Shown piece after piece: positions 26,753-36,027 of a DNA stretch of 56,135 nt; position 1 is the first letter of the stretch, and each line of letters opens with the position of its first letter. The position numbers and the translations under genes were made by a program. Source of the stretch: Aeromonas caviae (GTDB lineage: Bacteria; Pseudomonadota; Gammaproteobacteria; Enterobacterales; Aeromonadaceae); the NCBI RefSeq assembly GCF_000819785.1, contig NZ_CDBK01000104.1, positions 1 through 56,135 on the forward strand, in the 5' to 3' direction. A model generated the notes under the pieces. It was given only the letters and a program-made list of their open reading frames with translations. It did not search any database and was not told the DNA's origin.

Positions 26753-27788
26753 CGCCGACCTCGGCCATCACGGGCGCCTCACGGTACACCTCTTCCTCTT
26801 CCGTGGTGTAGAGGCAGATCTCCCGCGCCAGGGCGGACTGGGCATCGTCCAGCAGCTCCACCCGCTCCCCCAGGGTCGGATAGGCAGCCTTGATGGCATC
26901 GACGATCAGGGATGCGCCGCCACCGACCAGATAGATCCGGTTCGGGTTCTTGGCGAACTTCTTCGCCTCGTGGGCCACCTGGGATCCCAGCTCGTCGATC
27001 TTGTTCTGCATCTTCTCGAGGATCTTCGGGATCTGGCTCTCGTCGTTCACCACGTCCCGCACGAAGTTCATGTCGTGGCGGCGCTTGATGAATTCGTTGG
27101 CCACCAGATAGCTCGAATCGCTGTCTGCCGCCGCCAGCGCCTTGCGGGTCGCGTCGGTTACCATGGAGACGCCGATCTCGTTGTTGCCATACACATCGGA
27201 AACGTCGTCAAACTCGCCAACGATGATCCCCATGTCCAGGGTGGTGCCACCGCAGTCGATCACCAGCGTCTTGGTGAACTCGTTGCAGCCCGAGCCAATC
27301 AGGCGGGAGAGCGCCGCCGGCAGGCTTTCCGGCATCACCTCCACGCTGACGATGTTGAACAGCTCACCCTTGTTGAGGCTGATGGCCCGCATCAGGTTGC
27401 GGCGCTTCTTTTCGATCTTCTCTTCATTGCGCTGGCAGTCATCCGGGTTGTAGAACTCGGTGATGGGCAGGGTCACGGTGATGGCCACATCGCAGGGGGT
27501 CACGCCGGTCTGCAGCAGGGCATGGTGCACGGAGAGCAGGTTGAGATCGTCGTACTGGTACTCCACGTGGGTGGTGGCCAGGGACTTGTCGGAGGTGGCG
27601 TCGTAGGTGTACTTGGTGTTGCCTATCTCGTAGTTGTAGATCTTCTTGTCCTTGCGCAAGGCGGCACTCTTCCAATCCTTGCGAAAGGAGTTGGGGGAGA
27701 TGATGGTCTTGAGCACCTTGTTCTCAATCCAGCTCACCTTGACGTTGGTTGAACCATCGTCGATGGCCATTTTCATTACTTCAGACAT
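26745..27788 (-). CDS. parM: ParM/StbA family actin-like segregation ATPase
   Basis: The 347-residue protein is a clear relative of plasmid R1 ParM (320). Phosphate-1 loop IDDGSTNVKVSW (residues 9-20) matches IDDGSTNIKLQW; ISPNSF, VHHALLQTGV, TLPITEFYN, VMPESLPAA and the phosphate-2 loop VIDCGGTTLDMGII follow in order, and LVGGGASLIVDAIKAAYP is the adenosine motif. ParM polymerises with ATP and pushes plasmid copies apart when bound by ParR on parC (known). Here it is embedded among chromosomal cofactor genes with no replication genes. I take the ATG at 27788; in-frame ATGs at 27776 and 27770 are alternatives and would align more closely with the R1 N-terminus. Confidence 0.9.
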   Translation of the reverse strand: MSEVMKMAIDDGSTNVKVSWIENKVLKTIISPNSFRKDWKSAALRKDKKIYNYEIGNTKYTYDATSDKSLATTHVEYQYDDLNLLSVHHALLQTGVTPCDVAITVTLPITEFYNPDDCQRNEEKIEKKRRNLMRAISLNKGELFNIVSVEVMPESLPAALSRLIGSGCNEFTKTLVIDCGGTTLDMGIIVGEFDDVSDVYGNNEIGVSMVTDATRKALAAADSDSSYLVANEFIKRRHDMNFVRDVVNDESQIPKILEKMQNKIDELGSQVAHEAKKFAKNPNRIYLVGGGASLIVDAIKAAYPTLGERVELLDDAQSALAREICLYTTEEEEVYREAPVMAEVGDE

Positions 27789-27818
27789 GAGGAAATACCT
27801 GTTCAATAGGGCAAGATG

Positions 27819-27862
27819 GGTCCGATTGCCTTGCCATCTGCCACTGGCAAGGCGATCGGACC
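27819..27862. repeat. 17-bp inverted repeat upstream of parM
   Basis: GGTCCGATTGCCTTGCC (27819-27835) and GGCAAGGCGATCGGACC (27846-27862) are inverted copies with one mismatch and a 10-bp spacer. The repeat ends 30 bp before the parM start. It could be a ParR operator or centromere (parC-like), or a leader hairpin. There is no T tract, so a terminator is unlikely. Confidence 0.8.
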
Positions 27863-27901
27863 AATACATACACGGGGGATCAAGGTCAAAAGGCGACAAG
27901 T

Positions 27902-28660
27902 CTAATGGGTTTCTAAAATCCGGTGAAGCAAATGATTGAACCCGGCGGGATCTTCCGCCGGCCAGGCGTGGTGACCATCCGGGGTGTGGATGGTGGCATT
28001 GGGCAGGGAGGCGAACTGCTCCACCCGCCGCGCCAGGGGCAGATAGTCGTGACTGGTGGAGATGATGGCCACCGGCTGCCAGAGGGTGCCGAGACGAGCC
28101 CGCACCGACCAGCCGGGCAGCGCCTCCAGCAGCGCCTTGTAGGTCTTCTTTTTGTTGCGCACGAAGCGCCCCCGGAAGGTGTGGCGCACCTGGGCGAGAT
28201 CGGGGCCGGGAAAGAGCTCGCGACCGAGCCACCACGCCAGCGGCCGCATGCCGAACCAGCGCAGCCACTTGAGGCGCATGGCATAGCGCTCCTGCTCCTT
28301 TGGCGTCTCCAGCAGAAATTCGCTGAAGCCGTTGACCAGCACCAGCCCCTGCACCTTGTGGGGCAGTTGCAGCGCCAGCTCCAGCGCCACCATGGCACCG
28401 AGCGACAACCCCACTACCCAGGCAGGCTCGGGCTGTTCGTCGAGCCAGCGGGCCACATCCGCCGCCAGGGTGGGCACGTCAAAGGGCCCCTCCTGCATGC
28501 TCTGGCCGTGGCCGCGCAAGTCGATGGCCACCACCCGATAACGCTCGGAAAAACGCTCGATCTGCGCCTGCCAGTCGAGGCTGGAAGAGCCCAGCCCGTG
28601 CAGCAAGAGCAGCAAGGGCCCCTCCCCCGCACTGCGCAGGGCCAAGCCATGGGATTTCAT
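27902..28660 (-). CDS. Alpha/beta hydrolase
   Basis: This 252-residue protein of the alpha/beta hydrolase fold has the oxyanion segment LLLLHGLGSSSLDWQ, the nucleophile elbow GLSLGAMVALELAL with catalytic Ser, and the terminal His in DGHHAWPAEDPAGFN. RGHGQSM is typical of BioH/MhpC/PcaD-like members. No signal peptide. The substrate cannot be named. The start at 28660 (MKSHGLAL) is chosen because the longer reading adds a basic non-family extension. It lies in the same direction between modC and parM with no tight coupling. Confidence 0.85.
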   Translation of the reverse strand: MKSHGLALRSAGEGPLLLLLHGLGSSSLDWQAQIERFSERYRVVAIDLRGHGQSMQEGPFDVPTLAADVARWLDEQPEPAWVVGLSLGAMVALELALQLPHKVQGLVLVNGFSEFLLETPKEQERYAMRLKWLRWFGMRPLAWWLGRELFPGPDLAQVRHTFRGRFVRNKKKTYKALLEALPGWSVRARLGTLWQPVAIISTSHDYLPLARRVEQFASLPNATIHTPDGHHAWPAEDPAGFNHLLHRILETH

Positions 28661-28745
28661 TACCTGATTGCGACGCACCCGTCCCCCCTTTCTCGACGCC
28701 ATGCCGACCACTCAGGGCCAGCCAATCCGTACTCCGGTCCCCCGT

Positions 28746-29801
28746 CTACCCCTCTCCCACCAGGCTCACCGCCTTGATGTAGGCGTAGAGGCGCATGGCC
28801 GGCGTCAGGGCGAGCCGCTGCGCGGAGCGGCTGGTGATCCGGGCCAGCAGTATCTGCTGCCCGAGAGCCAACTGCAACAGGGTCTGCCCCGGTCGCACCT
28901 CCCGCACCTCCAGCAGCCGGGTCTCGAGGCAATTGGAGAGGCTGGAGTGCACGATGGGCTCGGTGGCGATCACCAGATCCCGCGCCGCCACCTTGATCTG
29001 CAAGGGGCCTGCTTCATCGGGGGCATGCTCCATGGTCACCATCAGGGTCTGATCCCCGAGTCGCAGGGTCGCCATCTGCTCGTGCTCGTCGTAGTGGGCC
29101 AGGGTTGCCGAGAGCATGACCCCGACGTCGTCGCGACTGGCCAGCGACAGGTCGGTGCGGGCGAAGATCTCCTCTGGGGTGCCCTGGGCCTCCACCCGTC
29201 CCTCTGCCAGCAGCACCAGTCCATCGCAGAGCAGGCTCACCTCCTCCATGGCGTGGCTGACGAAGATCATGGCGATGCCGCTCTCCTGCTGCAAGCCCTT
29301 GAGCACGTGGGCCTGATGGATGCGGCTGCGCCTGTCCAGCGCCGAGAAGGGTTCATCCAGCAGCAGCAAGTCGGGCTCGGCCAGCAAGGCCCTGGCCAAT
29401 GCCACCCGCTGACGCTGACCGCCGGAGAGGCCGTGGGCCGGTTGCCCCAGCAGCTCGGCAAAACCGAGGCGCGCAGCCAGATCCTCTGGCTGCCAGCGCC
29501 CCCTCCCCTTGCGAGCCGCCAGTTGCAGGTTGCCGAGCACGCTCAGGTGGGGGAAGAGACGAGCATCCTGAAACACCAGCCCGATGCGCCGCGCCTCGGG
29601 GGGCAGGGCTGCAAGCTCGCGCCCCTGCCAGCGCAGGGCATCGCCCGGGGCCTTGTCGAGCCCGGCGATGATGCGCAGCAGGGTGCTCTTGCCACAGCCC
29701 GAAGGACCGAACAGGCCGAGGATGCGGCTGGGGGGCAGCGCCAGATCGCACGCCAGGGTGAAGGGGCCGAAATCACGTCTGGCCTTGAGGTAGAGGCTCA
29801 T
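28746..29801 (-). CDS. modC: Molybdate ABC transporter ATP-binding protein
   Basis: The 351-residue peripheral ATPase energises molybdate import. It has Walker A GPSGCGKST, the signature LSGGQRQRVALARALL, Walker B LLLLDEPFSALD, and the H-loop FVSHAMEE. A C-terminal TOBE/Mop domain (about residues 285-350) binds molybdate or tungstate, which is diagnostic for ModC against other ABC ATPases. The ATG overlaps the modB stop by 4 bp. Confidence 0.95.
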   Translation of the reverse strand: MSLYLKARRDFGPFTLACDLALPPSRILGLFGPSGCGKSTLLRIIAGLDKAPGDALRWQGRELAALPPEARRIGLVFQDARLFPHLSVLGNLQLAARKGRGRWQPEDLAARLGFAELLGQPAHGLSGGQRQRVALARALLAEPDLLLLDEPFSALDRRSRIHQAHVLKGLQQESGIAMIFVSHAMEEVSLLCDGLVLLAEGRVEAQGTPEEIFARTDLSLASRDDVGVMLSATLAHYDEHEQMATLRLGDQTLMVTMEHAPDEAGPLQIKVAARDLVIATEPIVHSSLSNCLETRLLEVREVRPGQTLLQLALGQQILLARITSRSAQRLALTPAMRLYAYIKAVSLVGEG

Positions 29802-30478
29802 CCGAACAGCCTCCGTTGCCGACGTTGCAGCACGCCGTAGACCAGCACCAGCATCACCAGGGAGAAGCCCATCAGGCCGCCTGCCAGAATATGGGCATTC
29901 TGGTAATCCATCGCCTCCACGTGATCAAACAGGGCGATGGAGAGCACCTGGGTCTCCCCGGGAATGTTGCCGCCGATCATCAGCACCACCCCGAACTCCC
30001 CCAGGGTGTGGGCAAAGCCCAGCGCCGCCGCCATCACGAAGCTGGGCAGCGTCATCGGCAGGATGATGCGAAAGAAGCGCTCAAACGGACCCATCCCCAG
30101 AGTGGCAGCAGCCTCCAGCTCCTTGTTGCCCATGTTGACGAAGGCGGAGGTGAGGGGTTGTACCACGAAGGGGAGCGAATAGATGACGGAGGCGATGAGC
30201 AGGCCGAGAAAGCTGAAGGCGAGCGGGGCCCCGAAAGTCTCCCGCCACCAGCCACCGAGGCCGTACTCCGGGGAGAAGGCCAGCAGCAGATAGAAGCCGA
30301 GCACGGTGGGCGGCAGCACCAGCGGCAGGGCCACCATGGCCTCCACCAGGGGGCGCAGCCGGTGCTGGCTGCGAGACAACCACCAGGCGAGCGGCGGCGA
30401 CAGCAGCAGCAGGATGGCAGTGGTGCTGGCCGCCAGTTTCAGGGTCAACCAGACCGCCAGCAGATCCCCTTCACTCAT
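29798..30478 (-). CDS. modB: Molybdate ABC transporter permease
   Basis: This 226-residue inner-membrane permease has about five helices. The EAA-type loop ELEAAATLGMGPFERFFRIILP is the ModC docking site, and PLVLPPTVLGFYLL is the family signature. The length matches E. coli ModB (229). It is coupled to modC by an ATGA overlap; modA ends 123 bp upstream in a GC-rich gap with repeated GGCGCCGTC. Confidence 0.95.
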   Translation of the reverse strand: MSEGDLLAVWLTLKLAASTTAILLLLSPPLAWWLSRSQHRLRPLVEAMVALPLVLPPTVLGFYLLLAFSPEYGLGGWWRETFGAPLAFSFLGLLIASVIYSLPFVVQPLTSAFVNMGNKELEAAATLGMGPFERFFRIILPMTLPSFVMAAALGFAHTLGEFGVVLMIGGNIPGETQVLSIALFDHVEAMDYQNAHILAGGLMGFSLVMLVLVYGVLQRRQRRLFG

Positions 30479-30601
30479 AGGGTCCCCTCTCGGGTGTCGA
30501 TAAAAAACAGGGCGCCGTCATGACGGGCGCCGTCTTGAGACACGTCAGGCACCGGATCTGGCCAGCACGGGGCTGGCCGGCCCCCGGCAGACGCCGGGCG
30601 C

Positions 30602-31324
30602 TTACTGCGGCAGGGCGTAACCCGCCGCCTTGATCTGCGCCTGTCCCGGCCCCTTGAGCCAGGCGACCAGGGCATCCACCGCCGCCCCTTTCTTCAGCAC
30701 CAGGGCCTGCTGCTCGATGGGGGGATAGAAGCTGGCCGGCACCGCCCAGGCTTCGCCGGTCTTGCCCGCCTCCACCAGATTGGCCCAGGCGACGAAGCCC
30801 AGCTTCGCATTGCCGGTGTCGACGAACTGCCAGGTCTGGCTGATGTTGGTGCCGGTCAGCACCCGATACTGCTTGGGATCGATCTTGAGATGGGCCAGGG
30901 TCGCCATGGCGGCAGCGCCATAGGGCGCTGTCTTGGGGTTGGCGATGGCCAGCTCCCCCTGCCAGTGGCGCAAGGTGGCCTCGTCGGGAGCTGGCCCCCC
31001 CTTCTGCCAGAGGCCGAGCTGACCGATGGCATAGGTGAAGCGTTCGCTCCCCTTGCCTTCCGACTCCAGCTTTTGAGGGGTCGCCACGTCGGCCGAGAGG
31101 AAGAGATCGAAGGGCGCACCGTGGGTGATCTGGGTATAGAGCACGCCGGTGGCCGCCGAACTGATGACGACGCTGTGGCCGGTCTTGGCGGTGAACTCCT
31201 TGCCAATGCGCTCTATGGTGCCCTTGAAGTTGGCCGCCACCGCCACCTTGACCTCGTCAGCCAGCACAGCACCGCTGTACATGGCGCCGGCGCCCAGCAC
31301 CAACAGGGATACCCATCTCTTCAT
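30602..31324 (-). CDS. modA: Molybdate-binding periplasmic protein
   Basis: The 240-residue substrate-binding protein has a signal peptide (residues 1-22, cleavage after VLA). It begins the mature domain with VKVAVAANFKGTIERIGKEF, the ModA ligand-binding opening, followed by SSAATGVLYTQITHGAPFDLFLSAD. AAGGAG stands 7 nt before the ATG. It is the first gene of modABC and lies 54 bp downstream of moaE in the same direction, so read-through from the moa operon is possible. No modE is present in the window. Confidence 0.95.
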   Translation of the reverse strand: MKRWVSLLVLGAGAMYSGAVLADEVKVAVAANFKGTIERIGKEFTAKTGHSVVISSAATGVLYTQITHGAPFDLFLSADVATPQKLESEGKGSERFTYAIGQLGLWQKGGPAPDEATLRHWQGELAIANPKTAPYGAAAMATLAHLKIDPKQYRVLTGTNISQTWQFVDTGNAKLGFVAWANLVEAGKTGEAWAVPASFYPPIEQQALVLKKGAAVDALVAWLKGPGQAQIKAAGYALPQ

Positions 31325-31378
31325 TCCGTTGCTCCTTATGTTCCGGCACGGCCGGATCGATTGACACGAGCCCGAGGC

Positions 31379-31858
31379 TCACTCCCCTTGTTGCCAGCGG
31401 GCCAGGGCGGCGTCATCGCTCGCCCTGGCCTCGACCCAGCGTTGCACCCCGTCGGCGGTCAGCTCTTTTTTCCAGAACGGCGCCCGGGTCTTCAAGAAAT
31501 CCATGATGAAGTGGCAGGCCTCGAAAGCCGCCTCGCGGTGGGCGCTGCTCACCACCACCAGCACGATCTGATCCCCGAGCAGCAGCTCGCCGATGCGGTG
31601 AATGAGGGTGCACTCCTGCAGCGGCCAGCGCCCGCGGGCCTCGGCCACGATGCCCGCCAGCGCCTTCTCGGTCATGCCGGGGTAGTGCTCGAGGGCCAGC
31701 CCCTTCACATGCTCCCCCTGATTGAAGTCGCGCACCTTGCCGACGAAGGTGACGATGGCGCCTGTGTCCTGCCGGGCAGCGAGGCGGGCATATTCGTCGG
31801 CCAGCGAGAAATCCTCCCGCTGCACCAGGATGCGATCGGTCATGGTTGCGTTGCTCAT
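31379..31858 (-). CDS. moaE: Molybdopterin synthase catalytic subunit MoaE
   Basis: MoaE, with thiocarboxylated MoaD, converts cyclic pyranopterin monophosphate to molybdopterin. The 159-residue protein shows GAIVTFVGKVRDFN, LEHYPGMTEKALAGIV, HRIGELLLGDQIVLVVVSSAHRE and the catalytic lysine region KTRAPFWKKE. GGAGG precedes the ATG; the gene begins 2 bp after moaD. Order is moaB-C-D-E. Confidence 0.96.
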   Translation of the reverse strand: MSNATMTDRILVQREDFSLADEYARLAARQDTGAIVTFVGKVRDFNQGEHVKGLALEHYPGMTEKALAGIVAEARGRWPLQECTLIHRIGELLLGDQIVLVVVSSAHREAAFEACHFIMDFLKTRAPFWKKELTADGVQRWVEARASDDAALARWQQGE

Positions 31859-31860
31859 CC

Positions 31861-32106
31861 TTAACCTCCAGTCACCGGCGGGAAGAAGGCGACCTCATCC
31901 CCGTCATGGAGGGGGGTATCCAGCGGCACCAGGGTCTGGTTGACCGCCACCAGGAGCTTGCCGGATTCGAGCGCCAGCGCCCACTTGTCACCCCGCTCGC
32001 TCAAGGCGGCGCGAAGGGCATCGGCACTGGCGTAGTCGCAAGGCAGGCTGAGCTCGTCGCAGCCGACCAGCTCACGCACCTGGGCAAAAAACAGAACCTT
32101 GATCAT
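31861..32106 (-). CDS. moaD: Molybdopterin synthase sulfur carrier subunit MoaD
   Basis: This 81-residue ubiquitin-fold protein ends in PPVTGG; the C-terminal Gly-Gly is adenylated by MoeB and thiocarboxylated to carry sulfur. [13 protein letters not shown] and [11 protein letters not shown] are the family strands. Its start overlaps the moaC stop by 4 bp (ATGA). Confidence 0.96.
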   Translation of the reverse strand: MIKVLFFAQVRELVGCDELSLPCDYASADALRAALSERGDKWALALESGKLLVAVNQTLVPLDTPLHDGDEVAFFPPVTGG

Positions 32107-32597
32107 GCCTGCTCTCCTTTGGTCGCACCCAGCTGGAAATGACCGGATTTACCGCCCTTTTTCTCCACCAGACGCACCTGCTCGATCACCATGTCCTTTT
32201 GCACCGCCTTGCACATGTCGTAGATGGTCAGGGCTGCCACCGAGGCGGCGGTGAGCGCCTCCATCTCCACCCCGGTCTTGCCCGAGAGCTTGCACAGGGT
32301 GCGGATATGGACCCGATTGTGCGCCGTCTGGGGGGCTATCTCTACCTCCACCCGGGTCAGGGCCAGGGGATGGCACAGGGGAATGAGGTCGGCGGTCTTC
32401 TTGGCCGCCATGATGCCGGCGATGCGGGCGGTGGCGAACACGTCCCCCTTGTGGTGCTGACCGCTCAGGATCAACGCCAGGGTCTCGGGGGACATGGTCA
32501 CGAAAGCCTCGGCGCGGGCCTCGCGTTCGGTCACCTGCTTGTCGGTGACATCCACCATGTGGGCCTCGCCGCTCTGGTTGAGATGGGTCAGGTTCAT
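32103..32597 (-). CDS. moaC: Cyclic pyranopterin monophosphate synthase MoaC
   Basis: MoaC finishes cPMP from the MoaA product. The 164-residue protein has the family core [57 protein letters not shown] and the basic [19 protein letters not shown], which holds the active-site lysines. Very close to E. coli MoaC in length (161). AGG precedes the ATG by 7 nt. Confidence 0.96.
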   Translation of the reverse strand: MNLTHLNQSGEAHMVDVTDKQVTEREARAEAFVTMSPETLALILSGQHHKGDVFATARIAGIMAAKKTADLIPLCHPLALTRVEVEIAPQTAHNRVHIRTLCKLSGKTGVEMEALTAASVAALTIYDMCKAVQKDMVIEQVRLVEKKGGKSGHFQLGATKGEQA

Positions 32598-32647
32598 CTA
32601 TGCACCTATCGAAAAATAAGATGGATGATCCGGGTTTACTCCCGGGA

Positions 32648-33154
32648 TCACAGATGGGTCACGAAGTTGCACGGCCGGGTACGGGCGTCGAGCTGATCCC
32701 GGATAAGCTGTTCCCAACCCAGACGGCAGGCGCCGGTGGAGCCGGGCAGGCAGCAGATCAGGGTGCGGTTGGCGAGCCCTGCCAGGGCACGGCTCTGCAT
32801 GGCGGAGCCTTTTATCTCGGCAAACGAGAGCTGGCGGAACATCTCGCCAAAACCCTGCACCGTGCGCTCGAACAGCACGCCGACCGCCTCGGGCACCCGG
32901 TTCTGCTCGTTGAAGCCGGTGCCGCCGTTGATGAGCACCACCTGGACTCCCTCGTCGGCAATCCAGTCGCTCACCTGGGCGCGGATGCGAAACAGGTTGT
33001 CTGGGCAGAGCGCCCGGTCGGCCAGCACGTGGCCGGTCTGGGTCAGGGCCTCGACCAGATAGTCCCCCGAGCTGTCATCGGTAGCGGTGCGACTGTCGGA
33101 AACCGTCAGGACGGCGATCTTGAGAGGGATGAATTCGCTGTGTTTGGGTGCCAT
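32648..33154 (-). CDS. moaB: Molybdenum cofactor biosynthesis protein MoaB
   Basis: MoaB belongs to the MogA/MoaB molybdopterin-binding family; in E. coli its exact role overlaps MogA. The 168-residue protein shows IAVLTVSDSR, DEGVQVVLINGGTGFNEQN and PGSTGACRLGWEQLI, then DARTRPCNF at the end. The ATG at 33154 is chosen: AGGA lies 9 nt upstream and MAPKHSEFIP aligns with MSQVSTEFIP of E. coli. The frame is open to a TTG 6 codons earlier. It is first in moaBCDE, downstream of the nap terminator. Confidence 0.93.
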   Translation of the reverse strand: MAPKHSEFIPLKIAVLTVSDSRTATDDSSGDYLVEALTQTGHVLADRALCPDNLFRIRAQVSDWIADEGVQVVLINGGTGFNEQNRVPEAVGVLFERTVQGFGEMFRQLSFAEIKGSAMQSRALAGLANRTLICCLPGSTGACRLGWEQLIRDQLDARTRPCNFVTHL

Positions 33155-33310
33155 TGGGGCCATTCCTGTCAATCATTGACCACGAGAGGATGAGGTGAAC
33201 GCGCCGCACCGTGGTGCCAGCCATGAAAGGAGCCGGTGGGCGCCGCGTTGCCGGGAAGGGATTCTATCAAAAGATGTCTGGCTGGGGGGCGTCATTGCCC
33301 ATTAATCTCG

Positions 33311-33343
33311 AAGGCCGCCGGATCCCGGGGATCCGGCGGCCTT
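33311..33343 (-). terminator. Terminator of the nap operon
   Basis: AAGGCCGCCGGATCCC and its exact inverse GGGATCCGGCGGCCTT form a 16-bp hairpin 5 nt after the napC stop. No long T tract follows, so some read-through into moaB is possible. Confidence 0.8.
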
Positions 33344-33347
33344 CCCA

Positions 33348-33938
33348 TCAGAAGCCTGGCACCCCTTTCATGTCAGGCAGTTGGTGCGCAATCCCCTTGT
33401 GGCAGTCGATGCAGGTGTTGGCCCCGCTTGCCAGGTTGGTGGAGTGCATCTGGGCGGCCCGACGCCCTTGCAGGGAGAAGTCCATGTACTCGAAGTTGTG
33501 GCAGTTGCGGCACTCGCGCGAATCCGTCTCCTTCATCCGCTGCCACTCCCGCTCGGCCATCTCCCGCCGGTGGGATTCAAACTTCTCGCGGGTATCCACC
33601 TTGCCGGTGATCATGCCCCACAGCTCCTTGGAGGCCTGCACCTTGCGGATGATCTTGTAGGTCCATTCGTGGGGTACGTGGCAATCCGGGCAGCTGGCCC
33701 GCACGCCGGAGCGGTTGGCGTAGTGGATGGTGTCGCGGTACTCCACGAACACGTTGTCCTTCATCTCGTGGCAACCGGTGCAGAAGGCCTCGGTGTTGGA
33801 CGCTTCCATGGCGGTGTTGAACCCGCCCCAGAAGATGACGCCACCAAAGAAGCCCATCAGCAGGATGACCCAGAGGGCCGCCTTCGACGGTGACTTGAAG
33901 GTGGTCCACAGACGCTGCACAAAGCCGGGTAATTTCAT
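33348..33938 (-). CDS. napC: Tetraheme c-type quinol dehydrogenase NapC
   Basis: This 196-residue membrane-anchored cytochrome passes electrons from menaquinol to NapB. The N-terminal anchor is residues 20-40 ([18 protein letters not shown]). Four heme motifs follow: CTGCH, CPDCH, CRNCH and CIDCH. It is in the NirT/NapC family, with length typical of E. coli NapC (200). It is last in napFDAGHBC, 11 bp after napB. Confidence 0.96.
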   Translation of the reverse strand: MKLPGFVQRLWTTFKSPSKAALWVILLMGFFGGVIFWGGFNTAMEASNTEAFCTGCHEMKDNVFVEYRDTIHYANRSGVRASCPDCHVPHEWTYKIIRKVQASKELWGMITGKVDTREKFESHRREMAEREWQRMKETDSRECRNCHNFEYMDFSLQGRRAAQMHSTNLASGANTCIDCHKGIAHQLPDMKGVPGF

Positions 33939-33949
33939 CTACGGGTTCC

Positions 33950-34405
33950 TCAGTTCAGCGCTTCAACCGGTTTGAAGGTATTGTTCACCAGCGGCTTGGC
34001 GTCCGCTTGCGGCACGTGGCACTGCAGACAGAAGTAGCGACGCGGAGAGACTTCGCCCAGGGTCATGCCGTCGCGGGTCTCGAAGTGGGTGGGGCTTATC
34101 TTGGGGGCCTTCATGGCACTGGCGTTCTTGAAGCTGTGACAGGCCAGGCACTTGTTGACCTTGTTGTCCACTTCATAGTTGCGGGTGTCGTGGGGGATCA
34201 GCGGGGGCTGGTGCATGTACTGGCGATCGTAGAGGTCGCCATCCTTGCGAAAGTTCTTCATGGGGGCCGCGTCGGCATCCGTCACCAGATCCGTGCTTCC
34301 CCGCTCCGACTTGATGCCCCCCGTGCTGTTGGTGATCTCGGGGACGGCCGCCATCAAGGAACCCGCCATCAGGCAGGCCAGCATTGCTCCAATCAGCTTC
34401 TTCAT
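33950..34405 (-). CDS. napB: Diheme cytochrome c subunit NapB
   Basis: NapB is the small periplasmic electron-transfer subunit of nitrate reductase. The 151-residue precursor has a signal peptide (1-19) and two heme motifs, CLACH and CLQCH, with PPLIPHD and the family spacing. Its ATG overlaps the napH stop by one base (TAATG). Confidence 0.96.
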   Translation of the reverse strand: MKKLIGAMLACLMAGSLMAAVPEITNSTGGIKSERGSTDLVTDADAAPMKNFRKDGDLYDRQYMHQPPLIPHDTRNYEVDNKVNKCLACHSFKNASAMKAPKISPTHFETRDGMTLGEVSPRRYFCLQCHVPQADAKPLVNNTFKPVEALN

Positions 34406-35280
34406 TATGTGTTCTCCGACGTTTTCTCTGCCTTGACGGCAAAACCTACAGTGATTTCAAAAACTTGCTCCGCGCAGACATCGATGCAACGGCCGCAGTT
34501 GGTACACTCCTGAGCCGCAATCAAGGGCCCGTGACCACGCCTGGCACCGTGAACGGGGCCGCGCAGGATGGGACGCTCCGGGCAGACCGCATAACAATCC
34601 ATGCAGTTGCTGCACCGCTCGCGCCCCGAGGCTGCAATCTTGATGAACCCGACCCGGTTGACCAGGGCGTAGAAGGCCCCCACCGGACAGAGGTGGCCGC
34701 ACCAGCCCCGCTCCACCACAAAAAGGTCGAACAGGAACAGCGCCGCCAGCAGGCCCCAGCCCGCCCCCATGCCAAACAGCAGGCCCCGCAGGGTGAGCGA
34801 CACCGGATTGACCAGCTCCCACACCAGCACGCCTGTGATGGCCGGCGCCACCAGCACCATGGCCAGCAGCCAGTAGCGGGTAGCTCGGTTGAACTGACCA
34901 TTGCCCTTGAGCCCGAGCCGCCCCCTGAGCCAGGCGGCGGCATCGGTGACCAGGTTGACCGGACAGACCCAGGAGCAGAACACCCGCCCCCCGACCAGCC
35001 AGTAACCCGCGAGCACCAGCCCGGCCCCGAGCCAGAGGGTGGGGATGGGCCACTGGCCCGCCGCCACCGACTGCAACAGGGTCAGGGGATCCGTGAGGGG
35101 CACCGTCTCCAGCAGCAGGGAGCTGGAGAGGTTGCCCTTGAGGATCCAGATGCCCGCGAGCGGCCCCAGCAGGAACAGCCCCAGCACCCCGAACTGGCAG
35201 AGCCGGCGCAGCAGCAGGAAGCGGTGTGACCGCCACCAGCCCAGCCTGGCCGTGGCCTCGGCCCCCGGATACCGACTCAT
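34405..35280 (-). CDS. napH: Membrane ferredoxin-type quinol dehydrogenase NapH
   Basis: The 291-residue protein has four or five membrane helices, the paired motifs CSWVCPVN and CGHLCPVG that face the cytoplasm, and two ferredoxin clusters near the C-terminus ([13 protein letters not shown] and [13 protein letters not shown]). With NapG it feeds electrons from ubiquinol to NapC. It overlaps napG by 4 bp. Confidence 0.95.
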   Translation of the reverse strand: MSRYPGAEATARLGWWRSHRFLLLRRLCQFGVLGLFLLGPLAGIWILKGNLSSSLLLETVPLTDPLTLLQSVAAGQWPIPTLWLGAGLVLAGYWLVGGRVFCSWVCPVNLVTDAAAWLRGRLGLKGNGQFNRATRYWLLAMVLVAPAITGVLVWELVNPVSLTLRGLLFGMGAGWGLLAALFLFDLFVVERGWCGHLCPVGAFYALVNRVGFIKIAASGRERCSNCMDCYAVCPERPILRGPVHGARRGHGPLIAAQECTNCGRCIDVCAEQVFEITVGFAVKAEKTSENT

Positions 35281-36011
35281 AGACCCTCCGGTTTGCGGGT
35301 CGGCAGGGTCAGTCGCTCACCGATGAGGGACTTGCCCGCCTTCTCCTTCTCTTCCCAGCCGAGCCGGTAGTGGTGACCCAGCTCCCCCTTGGCGAGCCCG
35401 CGAGGTACCACCTTGATGGCCGCCTCCTCCAGCACGCAGGCGTGCTCGCACTTGCCGCAGCCGGTGCAGACAGCGCTGTGCACCGTGGGCAGGAACATGG
35501 CGTGCTTGCCGGTGCGCGGGTTATGTTGCAGCTCCAAGGTAATGGCCTTGTCGATGAGGGGGCAGACCCGGTAGCAAACGTCGCAGCGCAGCCCCAGGTA
35601 GTTGAGGCAGGTCTCGTGATCGATGAGCACCGCCACCCCCATCCGCGCCTGATCGATGTCGGTCATGGCCCGATCCAGCGCCCCGCTCGGGCAGGCCGCC
35701 ACGCAGGGGATGTCGTCACACATCTCGCACGGAACGGCGCGCGCCTTGAAGTAGGGGGTGCCGGTGGTCACGGGTTCAAACAGCCGGGCGAGCTTGAGGG
35801 TGTCGTAGGGGCAGGCCAGGGCGCAGAGCCCGCAGCGCACGCAGGCGCCGAGAAACTCGGCCTCGTCGAGGGCCGCCGGCGGGCGCAGCACCTGGGCAGG
35901 CAAAGCCTGCACCTGCTGGCGCGCCACGCCGCCAAGCCCGGCCCCGAGGAGTCCCACGGAGCAGGCCCCCTTGGCCATGTCGGCCAGAAACTGGCGCCGA
36001 CTACGACTCAT
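35277..36011 (-). CDS. napG: Periplasmic ferredoxin-type protein NapG
   Basis: The 244-residue iron-sulfur protein has a Tat signal ([11 protein letters not shown], then a hydrophobic stretch). Four Cys clusters follow: [35 protein letters not shown] and [11 protein letters not shown]. It is the electron-transfer partner of NapH. It starts 16 bp after napA. Confidence 0.95.
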   Translation of the reverse strand: MSRSRRQFLADMAKGACSVGLLGAGLGGVARQQVQALPAQVLRPPAALDEAEFLGACVRCGLCALACPYDTLKLARLFEPVTTGTPYFKARAVPCEMCDDIPCVAACPSGALDRAMTDIDQARMGVAVLIDHETCLNYLGLRCDVCYRVCPLIDKAITLELQHNPRTGKHAMFLPTVHSAVCTGCGKCEHACVLEEAAIKVVPRGLAKGELGHHYRLGWEEKEKAGKSLIGERLTLPTRKPEGL

Positions 36012-36027
36012 CTCGCGCTCCCCCGCC

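Noticed and set aside
25940..27788. An integrated plasmid around parM
   Set aside because: No replication, mobilisation, integrase or transposase gene and no flanking attachment repeat were found; neighbours are ordinary chromosomal genes.
30505..30540. Repeated GGCGCCGTC between modA and modB as a REP element
   Set aside because: Only two short copies; too little to call a repeat family or terminator.
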